Source: Gammaproteobacteria bacterium (GTDB lineage: Bacteria > Pseudomonadota > Gammaproteobacteria > GCA-2400775). Taken from it: a DNA stretch of 34,045 bases. The stretch covers positions 19,675 through 53,719 of the forward strand of contig NVRF01000004.1 in assembly GCA_002400775.1 (NCBI GenBank), read 5' to 3'. The position numbers and the translations under genes are program-made. Below the pieces are notes generated by a model. That model made no database searches and was not told the DNA's origin. It worked only from the letters and a program-made list of their open reading frames with translations. This document shows, piece by piece, positions 23,966 through 31,938 of this stretch; within the stretch, counting starts at the first letter, position 1, and every line of letters begins with the position of its first letter.

Positions 23966-25258
23966 TTAAGCATGTGTATCCAATAGTTTATCTAAGTTGT
24001 TAGGTCGTAATATATCCGGGATTTCGCTTTGTCGGGTTTGTCCTATGTTGACCTCAAACCCTAGCACGTTTAAGCGGTTGTTCAATAGATGGATATTATT
24101 TTGCAATAACTGCACGCCTGCAGTTGTTTCAGCGGTAAAGCGAAGATTGATTGTTTTTTCTTTGAGTCGTATATCACTTAATACACTGCCGTGATCGCCG
24201 AGTTCAAAGCGAAACTCCAGTTTCCACACACTTTCTTCTTTGTCTTTCTGGTTTTTAGCGTCTTTGCTGATACGTAGCTGTAGTGCGTGATGTTGATTAT
24301 TGTGTGCATAGGGAATTTCCGTATACCAAACTTGATTGTTTTCACTGCTTTGTACCAGTGATGATAGCTGGGTGAGCTGGATTCGCGATAGCAGTGACTC
24401 ACTTGTTTTGAGCAGTTGCTGTAACGGTTGTAATTGCAAGAACCGCATCATTTCGGCACGATTTTGGGCTTCAGAATTTTTGTTGGAAGAGGGTGCTGAT
24501 TTTGCATCAGTAATGGTTGCTGAAAATTTTTCTTCCAGTCTGGCGATAAACTGCGGCGACAGTTTAGTGTCACGGGCAATGGCCTGGCGCACTGTTATGA
24601 TTAATTGTAATAAAAGTGGCTTAATGTCCTTTGTGATGGCATTTACACTTAATGGCGGGTTTGAATTTACCAATTTTGACTCAAAAAAGGGACCGGAATC
24701 AAAAATGGATTGTTTGAGTTGTAGTGGCTGCCGTAGTTGGCCGAGCAAGGGTATGGAGTCGCGCACCCGCTGCGCTGCCGTTTTTAATTCTAATTCAAGA
24801 TTTGGGGCAAGCTGTGTAGTAGCCGTATTAGTGGTGATAGGGTTGGCATTAGTGATGGCAGCGGAAAACTGTGGAAGCGCGTCAATCGCATTAATTGCCT
24901 GAGCAAGTGCGGGTAGCAGTACGCTTATTGGTGATTGATGGGCGATGACCGCACGAATAGCTTGATTAATAGGCAGTGTTGCTGGGCTGGATAGGGTGGG
25001 TGGTGGTGTTAAAATTCGTAATTCGGGTTTATTCCCAGTCTGCTCAACACGGATGATAAGCAGTTGGCCAGCAGCAAAAGGTAATTGACGATCTGTTTTG
25101 ATACGTGTTCCGCCGATATCTATAAAACGCTGCTGAGATTGCTCGTCTACTCCGACTTTGGCTTTTAATAGCTGCCCTATCTCCCACGCTTTGACTAACT
25201 TATTGCTTGAGCGTATTAACACCTGTGTCGTCAATTGCGGGAACTTACCTATTTCCAT
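23966..25258 (-). CDS. Second FliK-like hook-length control protein
   Basis: The C-terminal part is a Flg_hook-type domain (SVWKLEFRFELGDHGSVLSD, then INLRFTAETTAGVQLLQNNI and LNVLGFEVNIGQ). The N-terminal part is long and rich in Ala, Leu, Gln, Asn and Thr, like a ruler segment. An upstream GTG at 25309 is possible, but the ATG at 25258 has a strong AAGGA at proper spacing and is preferred; it gives 430 residues. The genome therefore encodes two FliK-type proteins in one cluster. The pairing with the FlhB-like FhlB gene mirrors the FliK-FlhB interaction. Whether it measures length or has another role is unknown. Confidence 0.82.
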   Translation of the reverse strand: MEIGKFPQLTTQVLIRSSNKLVKAWEIGQLLKAKVGVDEQSQQRFIDIGGTRIKTDRQLPFAAGQLLIIRVEQTGNKPELRILTPPPTLSSPATLPINQAIRAVIAHQSPISVLLPALAQAINAIDALPQFSAAITNANPITTNTATTQLAPNLELELKTAAQRVRDSIPLLGQLRQPLQLKQSIFDSGPFFESKLVNSNPPLSVNAITKDIKPLLLQLIITVRQAIARDTKLSPQFIARLEEKFSATITDAKSAPSSNKNSEAQNRAEMMRFLQLQPLQQLLKTSESLLSRIQLTQLSSLVQSSENNQVWYTEIPYAHNNQHHALQLRISKDAKNQKDKEESVWKLEFRFELGDHGSVLSDIRLKEKTINLRFTAETTAGVQLLQNNIHLLNNRLNVLGFEVNIGQTRQSEIPDILRPNNLDKLLDTHA

Positions 25259-25356
25259 TATTGTCCTTAAGGCTTCGTGCGTTAAAGTCGCTGTATTAGT
25301 GGCAGCCACGTATAATCAGGTATCGGACAATTATGGGGCATCTGAACTGTTAAGCT

Positions 25357-26241
25357 ATGAAAAGAGAACCGCTTTGGTATATCCGACGAGAAGATGGAGT
25401 GGTAGGCCCATTTCCAGTGGGGCTGATTGAACGCTACGTTGTGTTGGGTCGTGTTGGTGCCGCAACAGAACTAAGTGTTGATAGTGCGCATTGGGCAAAC
25501 TGTTCTGCGTGGCCCGAATGGGTGGCTTATGTCGAGGAGCTTAAGTCCGCCGACGAAAATGGTGAGCACCTTGAAGCCCTGCGTCGTTGGGAAGATGAGC
25601 GTGGTGGTTCTGACAGACGTATGGGAACGCCAACGAATGTTGAATCAGATCAACGTCATCATAATGACCGTCGTAACATAGAAGGGGCCGATGAGATCGA
25701 GTTAAGGCTGCATCGTACTCAACGCAAAACTTCAGCTCGACGTTATTCTTTGCGTGCGGCAGCTGTACTTATTGTGGCAGTAATGGTTTTTGTTGGTTTT
25801 TATTTAGCGTTTTATAAGCCAGCCGCTATACAAGGGTCGGTAGATTGTTCTGCGAGCGCTGCAGAAGGTGTAAACTGGAGTTACTGTGATTTACAAAATC
25901 GTAGCCTACTAAACATTAGTTTACGTTATAGTAATTTACAGAACAGTAATATGACGGGCGCGATATTGGAGGTCGTTGATTTGTCAGATTCCGACATGTC
26001 ATTTTCAGTGTTGACCCTTGCGCATATTAATAATTCAACTTTTTTAAATTCCAGAATGATTGGAGTGAGTTTCCGTAACTCTTTGATAAATAATACTAAC
26101 TTTAGTAATTCAGACCTTACTTATGCCGATTTTTCAAATGCTGAGCTTAATAACACAGTGTTTGAGGGCGCGCGTCTTGATCACGCTATTTGGATAGATC
26201 GACGTCGTTGTGCCGTTGGTTCTATTGGTGTTTGTCTCTAA
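25357..26241 (+). CDS. Membrane protein with GYF-like N-domain and pentapeptide repeats
   Basis: Residues 7-55 fit a GYF_2-type domain: LWYIRREDGVVGPFP, then LGRVGAATELSVDSAHW and WPEW. A charged linker with DRR repeats (SDRRMG at about 85-90 and NDRRN at 103-107) follows. A membrane helix spans about 133-153, and residues 172-275 form pentapeptide repeats with periodic Leu/Phe and Asn/Ser (LRYSNLQNSNMTGA, TNFSNSDLTYADFSNAEL). Four of its five Cys residues flank the repeat domain (164 and 177, 285 and 293) and could form disulfides if it is periplasmic. I know no function. The combination of cytoplasmic GYF-like and extracytoplasmic pentapeptide solenoid suggests a linker or scaffold. Confidence 0.75.
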   Translation: MKREPLWYIRREDGVVGPFPVGLIERYVVLGRVGAATELSVDSAHWANCSAWPEWVAYVEELKSADENGEHLEALRRWEDERGGSDRRMGTPTNVESDQRHHNDRRNIEGADEIELRLHRTQRKTSARRYSLRAAAVLIVAVMVFVGFYLAFYKPAAIQGSVDCSASAAEGVNWSYCDLQNRSLLNISLRYSNLQNSNMTGAILEVVDLSDSDMSFSVLTLAHINNSTFLNSRMIGVSFRNSLINNTNFSNSDLTYADFSNAELNNTVFEGARLDHAIWIDRRRCAVGSIGVCL

Positions 26242-26360
26242 TACAAAAAAGATGTTGTATTCCGTGTGGTTAAATTAAAATTAAAGAATTTCCAATATTC
26301 ATCGAAATATACTATATATTAGGCGTAATATAGCGTCAGTACTAACAGGAGGAATAAAGG

Positions 26361-26738
26361 ATGTTGGTAGCAACTAAACATGTGCTTGTGGTCGATGATG
26401 ACGAAGACAGTCGTATTTTGGCGCAACGTGTTTTATGGCATGCAGGCTATCAGGTTGATACAGCCTGTGATGGTGCCGAAGGTTTGCAAAAGGCGAGAGA
26501 TAAGCATTTTGATCTCATTCTTCTCGATGTCATGATGCCTAAGCTTGATGGTTTTGAGGTGTGCTCTCGAATACGGCAAATTAAGACCAATGCAGAGACG
26601 CCTGTTGTTATGGTTACAGCTCTTGATTCCTTAGCTGATATGGCTAAGGCAACCGAGTCGGGCGCTCAGTGGCTAGTCAATAAGCCTTATGATTTCTGTT
26701 ATTTATTATCAGTTGCCAATAATTGTGTGGCGCACTAG
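26361..26738 (+). CDS. Stand-alone receiver-domain protein (response regulator), tandem copy 1
   Basis: A 125-residue receiver domain with the acidic pocket VLVVDDDEDSR, phosphoacceptor Asp56 (LILLDVMMPKLDGFEVC), Thr in MVTALDSL and Lys in NKPYDF. There is no output domain. A strong AGGAGG precedes the ATG. It is closely similar to the gene immediately downstream: both have LDVMMPxxDGFEVCxRxxQ, PVVMxTALDSLxDxAxAT and GAxWxxxKPxD, so they arose by tandem duplication. The C-terminus is shorter and diverges after LLSV, lacking the last helix motif seen in copy 2. It may act as a phosphate sink or through a partner. Confidence 0.85.
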   Translation: MLVATKHVLVVDDDEDSRILAQRVLWHAGYQVDTACDGAEGLQKARDKHFDLILLDVMMPKLDGFEVCSRIRQIKTNAETPVVMVTALDSLADMAKATESGAQWLVNKPYDFCYLLSVANNCVAH

Positions 26739-26741
26739 CTT

Positions 26742-27155
26742 GTGGATGACGGTATGCAGCTAGGGCAGAAGCGAATATTGGTTGTCGATGATGATGAGCC
26801 AAGTAGAACCTTGGCTGCGCGTGTTTTGACGCGTGGCGGGTTCAGTGTCGAAACGGCAGCTAATGGTGCAGAAGCCCTCGTCAAGGCCTCCGAATTTGAG
26901 TACGATCTTATCGTATTGGACGTGATGATGCCTAACATGGATGGTTTTGAGGTATGCACGCGTCTTCAACAAAACCCTATGACAGTAGATATACCGGTCG
27001 TAATGCTAACAGCCTTGGACTCACTTAATGATGTTGCGCAGGCAACCCAAGCCGGGGCCAAGTGGTTTGTTTCCAAGCCATTTGACGCAAAATATCTACT
27101 ACGGCGAATTCGCCAGATCTTGTTTTATCAAGAAAACCCGCATTCGAGCGCTTGA
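26742..27155 (+). CDS. Stand-alone receiver-domain protein (response regulator), tandem copy 2
   Basis: A 137-residue receiver with RILVVDDDEPSR, phosphoacceptor Asp60 (LIVLDVMMPNMDGFEVC), Thr in MLTALDSL and Lys in SKPFDA, ending in a full last helix YLLRRIRQILF. It starts with GTG at 26742, three bases after copy 1; an ATG at 26754 is an alternative. Paralogy with copy 1 is obvious over the whole receiver. No kinase gene is adjacent, so the input is unknown. Confidence 0.85.
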   Translation: MDDGMQLGQKRILVVDDDEPSRTLAARVLTRGGFSVETAANGAEALVKASEFEYDLIVLDVMMPNMDGFEVCTRLQQNPMTVDIPVVMLTALDSLNDVAQATQAGAKWFVSKPFDAKYLLRRIRQILFYQENPHSSA

Positions 27156-27179
27156 AGAAGTAAGGTTTGCACGCTGATT

Positions 27180-27203
27180 GCCCCATGACTGATTGTCATG
27201 GGC
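27180..27203. promoter_or_regulatory. Hairpin after the receiver-gene pair
   Basis: CCCATGA and TCATGGG form a 7-bp perfect stem (27182-27188 and 27196-27202) with a 7-base loop, 25 bp after the second receiver gene. There is no T-run on either side, so it is not a classical intrinsic terminator; it may stabilise the 3' end of the transcript or aid rho-dependent termination. Confidence 0.4.
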
Positions 27204-27291
27204 CTCAGCCTGCCTGTCGTTCGTAGTCTGTAGGGCGTCTCAACAATCTGTTATTATCAAGCTACTTTAATTCAATAGTAAATCAATTGCA

Positions 27292-27795
27292 GTGTCACTG
27301 TATTCCGTAGATAAACTCATTAGTGAGGCTAGGCAGCTCGCGACCGAATACCGCCGCACCACAGGTAATCCATTGCCTGGTATTAGTGGCGAAATCGCAC
27401 GCTACGATGCCATACGACTGCTTGATTTGGCTGCGGCAGAGAATGGTGTCAGTTACGATGCCGTTGGCAATGGCCAGCGTAAAGGCAAACGTATTCAAAT
27501 TAAAGGGCGTGTCATACAAGATGACAATGTTCGTGGCCTACGTATTGGACAAGTTAAATCAGAGCAAGAATGGGATTCCATAGTCTTGGTGCTGCTTGAT
27601 TGCAAGCACGAGCCTTTTGAGCTGTATGAAGCCGAGCGTGATGAAATTGTCGGCTCAGAGAATGATACGGTGTCACGCAGTAATAAACGCGGTGCTATGA
27701 CCATGGCACGTTTCAAAGTGATTGCCCACCTTGTCTGGACGCGTGAAGACGGTTTGATGGAAGATAGCCTGTGGGCTACCGACAACAGCATTTAA
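27292..27795 (+). CDS. Hypothetical protein, possible nuclease-fold domain
   Basis: The 167-residue protein begins with GTG (MSLYSVDKLISEARQLATEY). A GISGEIARYDAIRLLDLAAA segment followed by GYDAVG-like SYDAVGNGQRKGKRIQIKGR resembles the Glu...Asp...QxK layout of restriction-endonuclease-like folds (DUF6998-type proteins). I cannot confirm the catalytic residues. It lies just before tsaB and its end overlaps the upstream part of that reading frame, but the two functions are unlikely to be linked. The ribosome site is not evident, so the start is uncertain. Confidence 0.6.
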   Translation: MSLYSVDKLISEARQLATEYRRTTGNPLPGISGEIARYDAIRLLDLAAAENGVSYDAVGNGQRKGKRIQIKGRVIQDDNVRGLRIGQVKSEQEWDSIVLVLLDCKHEPFELYEAERDEIVGSENDTVSRSNKRGAMTMARFKVIAHLVWTREDGLMEDSLWATDNSI

Positions 27796-27815
27796 CACCT
27801 GACTTTTTTATTGAA

Positions 27816-28490
27816 ATGAAACGTATTTTTGCCATAGACAATGCGAGCGAGTCTTGCTCGGTTGCATTGTATGATGGGAGCATAAGCTGTTCTCTCTCAC
27901 GCATTGCCAGTCGTGGACATGGCGATGCTATCTTACAAATGCTGCGTCAGCTCCTGGACGAAACAGGCTATACAAAAAACTCCATTGATGTCTTGGCATT
28001 TGGTCGTGGCCCGGGTGCTTTCACCAGCTTACGTGTCGGTGCCGGGATTATTCAGGGCCTCGCTGTAGGCATGGATCGCCCAGTGGTTGCAATTTCTTCT
28101 CTCGCTGCCTTGGCGCATGGTGTATTTAGAACCCGGCACCACAAGAGAACAGTGGTTGCCATTGATGCACGAATGGGGCAGGTTTATCATGCGGCCTATG
28201 AAACTCGCGCATTGGGCGATAGTGTCTTATTGAACGACGAACAGGTGTCTGATCCGAGCCAAATAGTCTGGCCCACAGGCGATTGGAGCGCTGTCGGTAA
28301 TGGCTGGCAAGTGTATGAAAATGATATTGAGCATGGCGAAGACCTGCAATATCTTGGGGTTGGAGTTGAAAATAGCGCATTAGATGTCGCGTATTTATCG
28401 CTTAAAGAGGACAGCGAAGGCAAAGCGGTTTCTGCAGAGCTGGCGATACCTGTTTATATTCGAGATAAAGTGGCGCATAAAAAGAGTTAG
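27816..28490 (+). CDS. tsaB: tRNA N6-threonylcarbamoyladenosine biosynthesis protein TsaB
   Basis: TsaB (YeaZ) is the partner of TsaD in making t6A37 on ANN-decoding tRNAs. The N-terminus FAIDNASESCSVAL and the diagnostic FGRGPGAFTSLRVGAGIIQG (about residues 62-81) are intact. The frame is open upstream to 27771, but the conserved protein begins at ATG 27816, 20 bp after the previous gene, giving 224 residues, a normal length. The stop overlaps the stop of an esterase relic on the opposite strand. Confidence 0.93.
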   Translation: MKRIFAIDNASESCSVALYDGSISCSLSRIASRGHGDAILQMLRQLLDETGYTKNSIDVLAFGRGPGAFTSLRVGAGIIQGLAVGMDRPVVAISSLAALAHGVFRTRHHKRTVVAIDARMGQVYHAAYETRALGDSVLLNDEQVSDPSQIVWPTGDWSAVGNGWQVYENDIEHGEDLQYLGVGVENSALDVAYLSLKEDSEGKAVSAELAIPVYIRDKVAHKKS

Positions 28491-28796
28491 TAGACGCTGT
28501 ATTCTTTTTTAATAGTTTGGTTAGCGTTATCTGCGATAAGACGATAACCTTTTGTATTAGGATGTACAGCATCTGATTTTAGCTCGCCCCGCGATTCAAC
28601 GCCGGTAATAATATCGTCTGCATGAGCGAGACCAAATTTGTTTGCTAATTCACAGTAAAGCGGTGGTGCTGAAAGGAATATTTTTGGCGTTGGCGTAGCT
28701 ATTAATTAGGAATTGAGTAGATTATTAAGCAGAGTATGAGCGAGCAGTCTTGCGTCAGCAACATTATTTGAGCTAGCTAATGGTTTCGAGTAACTA
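28487..28796 (-). pseudogene. SGNH/GDSL esterase relic (TesA-like)
   Basis: Reading the minus strand from the stop at 28487 backwards gives a C-terminal SGNH-hydrolase tail: ELANKFGLAHADDIITGVES, then SDAVHPNTKGYRLIADNA, which has the catalytic DxxHP block V. The same frame continues upstream through PTPKIFLSAPPLYC, which fits the preceding strand of the fold, but is broken by a TAA after LLNNLLNS and runs into the end of the neighbouring Trm112-like gene. The N-terminal half, with the GDS nucleophile, is absent. This is a decayed gene rather than a short real one. Confidence 0.7.
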
Positions 28797-28985
28797 GCGA
28801 AGCTGTTCTTTTTCTTCTAAACTGATTTGCCGCGCTTCGCTTTCAAGCATGACAGGAATGCCATCCCGAATGGGGTAGGCCAGTGCGCTGGCTTTGCAGA
28901 TGAGTTCGTTATTGGCTTTATCGTAAATTAATGGCGCCTTACTGACCGGGCATACCAGGATATCGAGTAGTTTTTTGTCAATCAT
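28794..28985 (-). CDS. Trm112-family small protein (YcaR-like)
   Basis: The 63-residue protein [20 protein letters not shown] matches the bacterial Trm112/YcaR family ([14 protein letters not shown]...NELIC...[17 protein letters not shown]). The zinc-ligand set of the eukaryotic members is only partly kept: C12 is present, and the later Cys is C30. In E. coli the homologue sits near kdsB and lpxK; here it stands alone with a relic downstream. Function in bacteria is not settled. Confidence 0.85.
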   Translation of the reverse strand: MIDKKLLDILVCPVSKAPLIYDKANNELICKASALAYPIRDGIPVMLESEARQISLEEKEQLR

Positions 28986-29068
28986 TTGGGATCCAGCGTT
29001 GCGATGTAAGAGTTGTCGCTTATTATATACGCTGAAGTGATTGGTGGGATGAGGTTTTTTAACGCAAA

Positions 29069-29098
29069 ATGCCGGAGGGTAAAAAGTGCCGCCGGCAT
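29069..29098 (-). terminator. Possible intrinsic terminator downstream of mscL
   Basis: ATGCCGG (29069-29075) and CCGGCAT (29092-29098) form a 7-bp GC-rich stem. On the minus strand it lies 25 bp past the mscL stop and is followed by TTTGCGTT, a poor U-run. It could also end transcripts in either direction. Confidence 0.45.
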
Positions 29099-29122
29099 CG
29101 TTACTATTTGTGGCTTTGCGAA

Positions 29123-29545
29123 TTAACGGTTTTTCAAGGAATCGCGAATTTCTTGCAGTAACAGGACTTCATCACTAGGTTTTGCTGGCTCCTCTGGTGC
29201 TGTTTCTTCTTTTTTCTTCAACGAATTCATACCTTTAATCACCATGAAAATAGCAAAGGCGATAATGACAAAATCAAGCGTGGTTTGAATAAAATTACCA
29301 TAATTAATGGTTGGCGCACCAGCTTCTTGTGCTAAAGCTAAGGATGTATAGCCCTCGCTACTTAAATTGATAAACAGTTGTGTAAAGTCAACCCCACCCA
29401 TTAATTTCCCTAGTGGTGGCATTAATATATCGCTGACAAACGAACTGACGATCTTACCGAAAGCAGCGCCGATAACGATACCGACAGCCATATCCATAAC
29501 ATTACCGCGCATTGCAAAATCTTTGAACTCTGACATCATGCTCAT
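29123..29545 (-). CDS. mscL: Large-conductance mechanosensitive channel MscL
   Basis: MscL opens under membrane tension to release solutes in osmotic downshock. The start [20 protein letters not shown] and the following [20 protein letters not shown] helix are diagnostic, and the second membrane helix (about residues 78-100) and charged C-terminal helix ([13 protein letters not shown]) are intact. The family SEF-start suggests ATG 29545 or the ATG nine bases later; AAGGAG fits the first. The acidic/Pro insert before the last helix is longer than in E. coli. Length 140. Confidence 0.95.
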   Translation of the reverse strand: MSMMSEFKDFAMRGNVMDMAVGIVIGAAFGKIVSSFVSDILMPPLGKLMGGVDFTQLFINLSSEGYTSLALAQEAGAPTINYGNFIQTTLDFVIIAFAIFMVIKGMNSLKKKEETAPEEPAKPSDEVLLLQEIRDSLKNR

Positions 29546-29737
29546 CGTTATATACTCCTTAAGGTTTAGTAGTTTTGTTTGGTTTTATTTTTTGTTAGAT
29601 GGATATCCACCCGCCGAATAGATCATATAGTTACTGGGCGTACAAAACAATGTTGAATGAGCAACATAACCTTGCTTCGGGTAGGGAGTTTTTGGGGCTA
29701 TAATCGAGCCAATAATACTATTTCAATTGAATATATT

Positions 29738-30478
29738 GTGAGCAATACATTGCGGCTACTGCATGTTACGGATCTTCACCTTGGTAACAATAAGGGCGAT
29801 TGCTTGTCCTCAATTGATTGTGATGAGTCACTGAACCAGGTTATCGAACAGCTGAAAAATGAGCGCTATGATGCCTTGTTAATTACCGGTGATATCGCCA
29901 ACCATGGCGCCAAGAGCGCATACTTACGGTTGCAGGTGTACCTTTCCGAGATAAAAATGCCAGTCTACATGTTACCTGGCAATCATGACGATAAGGCGCT
30001 AATGCAGCAAGTATTTGGCGAATTAAATAATAAGATTGAGCTTGGTGCCTGGAACCTTATTTTTCTTGATTCTAACGACGGTAAACATTATCACGGTCAA
30101 CTATCTGTTAATGAATTGGACTTTCTTGAGGGTGCTTTAAAGCAAAGCGAAGGCAGGCACACTCTAATTGCCTTACACCATCCCCCGGTCGATATCGGCA
30201 GCGCATGGATGGACGCCATGCAATTGAAGAATAAACAGGCATTTTTCGATATCATAGACTGCTTTGAATCACCCCGCGCCGTGGTTTGGGGCCATATTCA
30301 TCAGGAATTCGATCAGTATCGAAGGGGTGTTCGCTTATTGTCGTCGCCATCTACCTGTAGCCAATTTTTGCCACAGAGCGCGCAGCATCAAAAAGACACA
30401 CAGGCTGCAGGTTACCGATGGTTAGAGCTGAATGCCGATGGCAGCCTTGATACCGGTGTGATTCGTGTTACCGGATAG
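29738..30478 (+). CDS. cpdA: Metallophosphoesterase, 3',5'-cyclic-AMP phosphodiesterase CpdA-like
   Basis: The dinuclear-metal motif set is complete: DLH (Asp12, His14), GDIANH (Asp52), GNHD (Asn82, His83), ALHHPP and GHIHQE. The C-terminal AGYRWLELNADGSLDTGVIR closely resembles the end of E. coli CpdA, so cAMP hydrolysis is the likely role. The frame is open upstream to 29657; the conserved part begins at GTG 29738 (VSNTLRLLHVTDLHL) and gives 246 residues, but the ATG at 29657 cannot be excluded, and neither start has a good ribosome site. Confidence 0.85.
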   Translation: MSNTLRLLHVTDLHLGNNKGDCLSSIDCDESLNQVIEQLKNERYDALLITGDIANHGAKSAYLRLQVYLSEIKMPVYMLPGNHDDKALMQQVFGELNNKIELGAWNLIFLDSNDGKHYHGQLSVNELDFLEGALKQSEGRHTLIALHHPPVDIGSAWMDAMQLKNKQAFFDIIDCFESPRAVVWGHIHQEFDQYRRGVRLLSSPSTCSQFLPQSAQHQKDTQAAGYRWLELNADGSLDTGVIRVTG

Positions 30479-30508
30479 TTTGATATTGTCTATGTTTGGA
30501 GAAGTAAT

Positions 30509-30922
30509 ATGTTAATTCGTTATAGTTTGCTGTGTTTTGTGGTCGCGAGTCCGTTGGCGATGGCTGTGCAGTTTGAAGAAGGCGAATGGCAAACAGAAGT
30601 GCGTATTGAATTTAACGGCGCCATGTTTCCCGTTCCATTTACTACCGAACGATGCCTAAGTCCGCAAGATCCAATTCCTAATACCACTGCCAATAATGCC
30701 AATTGTAAAATCAGCGATGTCTCTGATACCGATAGCGAGCTGGGCTGGACCTTACATTGCGATGATGCTAAAGGCAGCTTGCACGGGGTTGGTGGCATTA
30801 CATTCAAAGGCAATGGCTTTACCGGCACCATGAAAATGGAAATACGCGATGATGAAGGCGAGCTTCAGAATCAGCATCGCTATCATATGACCGGCTTTCG
30901 TAAAGGCCCTTGTAAAGAATAG
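30509..30922 (+). CDS. Secreted DUF3617 protein
   Basis: A signal peptide (MLIRYSLLCFVVASPLAMAV) precedes a 117-residue mature protein with EEGEWQTEVRIEF, a TERCLSPQDPIP block, paired Cys and a C-terminal HMTGFRKGPC. This is the DUF3617 pattern, a periplasmic family of unknown function common in proteobacteria. GGAG lies 6-10 bases before the ATG. It is 30 bp after the cpdA-like gene and in the same direction. Confidence 0.85.
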   Translation: MLIRYSLLCFVVASPLAMAVQFEEGEWQTEVRIEFNGAMFPVPFTTERCLSPQDPIPNTTANNANCKISDVSDTDSELGWTLHCDDAKGSLHGVGGITFKGNGFTGTMKMEIRDDEGELQNQHRYHMTGFRKGPCKE

Positions 30923-30942
30923 CGAAAATTAGGTAAAGCGCC

Positions 30943-31563
30943 ATGTGGTCTCAATTATTAAGTATTTTTATCGCATGGCTACTTTATTGCGTTGTCCACT
31001 CATGGATGGCGTCGACATCGTTTAAGCAGGTTAGTTATCAAAAATTAGGCTTAAATGATCGTAGTTACCGCTTGGCATATGTGTTGATATCCAGCTTACT
31101 ATTGTTGCCGCTAATGTATTTAATTTGGGCAGACTCAACACCAATAGTATGGCAACATCAGGGATGGATGAAACTCTTCATGGATGGCATTGCCCTTATC
31201 GCTTTAATAGGATTTTTTATTGTGGCGCGCAGCTACAATATGAGCAGTTTTATGGGTTTAACCGCTGACAATAGTAGCCCAAGTCTAAGCATCTCCTGGT
31301 TACACCGCTACGTGCGCCATCCCTGGTATTTTTTTGGCTTATTAATTATCTGGACGCGGGATATGAGTGCGCTCTGGTTGCTGAGCTGCCTTGCTATTAC
31401 GGTATATTTGATTGTTGGTTCAAGACTGGAAGAAAATAAGCTGATATCGCAATACGGCGAGGCTTATCGTTATTATCAGCAACAAGTACCGGCATTACTT
31501 ATGATTCCCGGACGTTATATGTCTGATGAGGCGATGCTAAAATTTAATGCGCTTAGGCGTTAA
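30943..31563 (+). CDS. Isoprenylcysteine-methyltransferase-like membrane protein (PEMT/ICMT/NnrU type)
   Basis: A 206-residue polytopic protein with about five membrane helices. The C-terminal RYVRHPWYFFGLLIIW, then SRLEENKLISQYGEAYRYYQ and VPALLMIPG match the SAM-binding RHPxY...EExxLxxxYGxxYxxYxxxVP pattern of membrane methyltransferases in the ICMT/PEMT group. The substrate is unknown; bacterial members act on lipids or are uncharacterised. It may be co-transcribed with its neighbours (20-bp spacing to the DUF3617 gene, 12 bp to the HIT gene). Confidence 0.8.
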   Translation: MWSQLLSIFIAWLLYCVVHSWMASTSFKQVSYQKLGLNDRSYRLAYVLISSLLLLPLMYLIWADSTPIVWQHQGWMKLFMDGIALIALIGFFIVARSYNMSSFMGLTADNSSPSLSISWLHRYVRHPWYFFGLLIIWTRDMSALWLLSCLAITVYLIVGSRLEENKLISQYGEAYRYYQQQVPALLMIPGRYMSDEAMLKFNALRR

Positions 31564-31575
31564 TAGGGGAATGTT

Positions 31576-31926
31576 ATGTCTACAGATAATTGTTTGTTTT
31601 GTAAACTAATTAATGGCGATATCAAAACTGATAGCGTGTATGAAGATGATGACGTATTTTCTTTTTACGACGTCAGCCCGCAAGCACCTGTGCATATTCT
31701 TGTTATTCCGAAACAACATATTGCAACACTCAATGATACGGATGATTCGCATACGAACTTACTCGGTAAACTGGTGCTGACTGCAAAAGCTATTGCGAAG
31801 AAAGAAGGCTTGGCCGACAACGGTTACCGTTTAGTAATGAACTGTAATGAAGATGGTGGTCAGACAGTATTCCATATTCATCTGCATCTATTGGCAGGCC
31901 GCAGCCTATCCTGGCCGCCGGGATAA
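31576..31926 (+). CDS. hinT: HIT-family purine nucleoside phosphoramidase (HinT-like)
   Basis: The N-terminus CLFCKLINGDIKTDSVYEDD and the histidine triad FHIHLHLLAG (His100, His102, His104) identify a HinT-type protein that hydrolyses nucleoside phosphoramidates and acyl adenylates. The residue YDVSPQAPVHILVIPKQHI region is also conserved. At 116 residues it is of normal length. A GGGG ribosome-like site lies 7 bp upstream of ATG 31576. Confidence 0.93.
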   Translation: MSTDNCLFCKLINGDIKTDSVYEDDDVFSFYDVSPQAPVHILVIPKQHIATLNDTDDSHTNLLGKLVLTAKAIAKKEGLADNGYRLVMNCNEDGGQTVFHIHLHLLAGRSLSWPPG

Positions 31927-31938
31927 AACAGACTAAGT

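Noticed and set aside
27295-27791. Open frames on the minus strand opposite the hypothetical gene at 27292
   Set aside because: They mirror the codon structure of the plus-strand gene and have no motif of their own.
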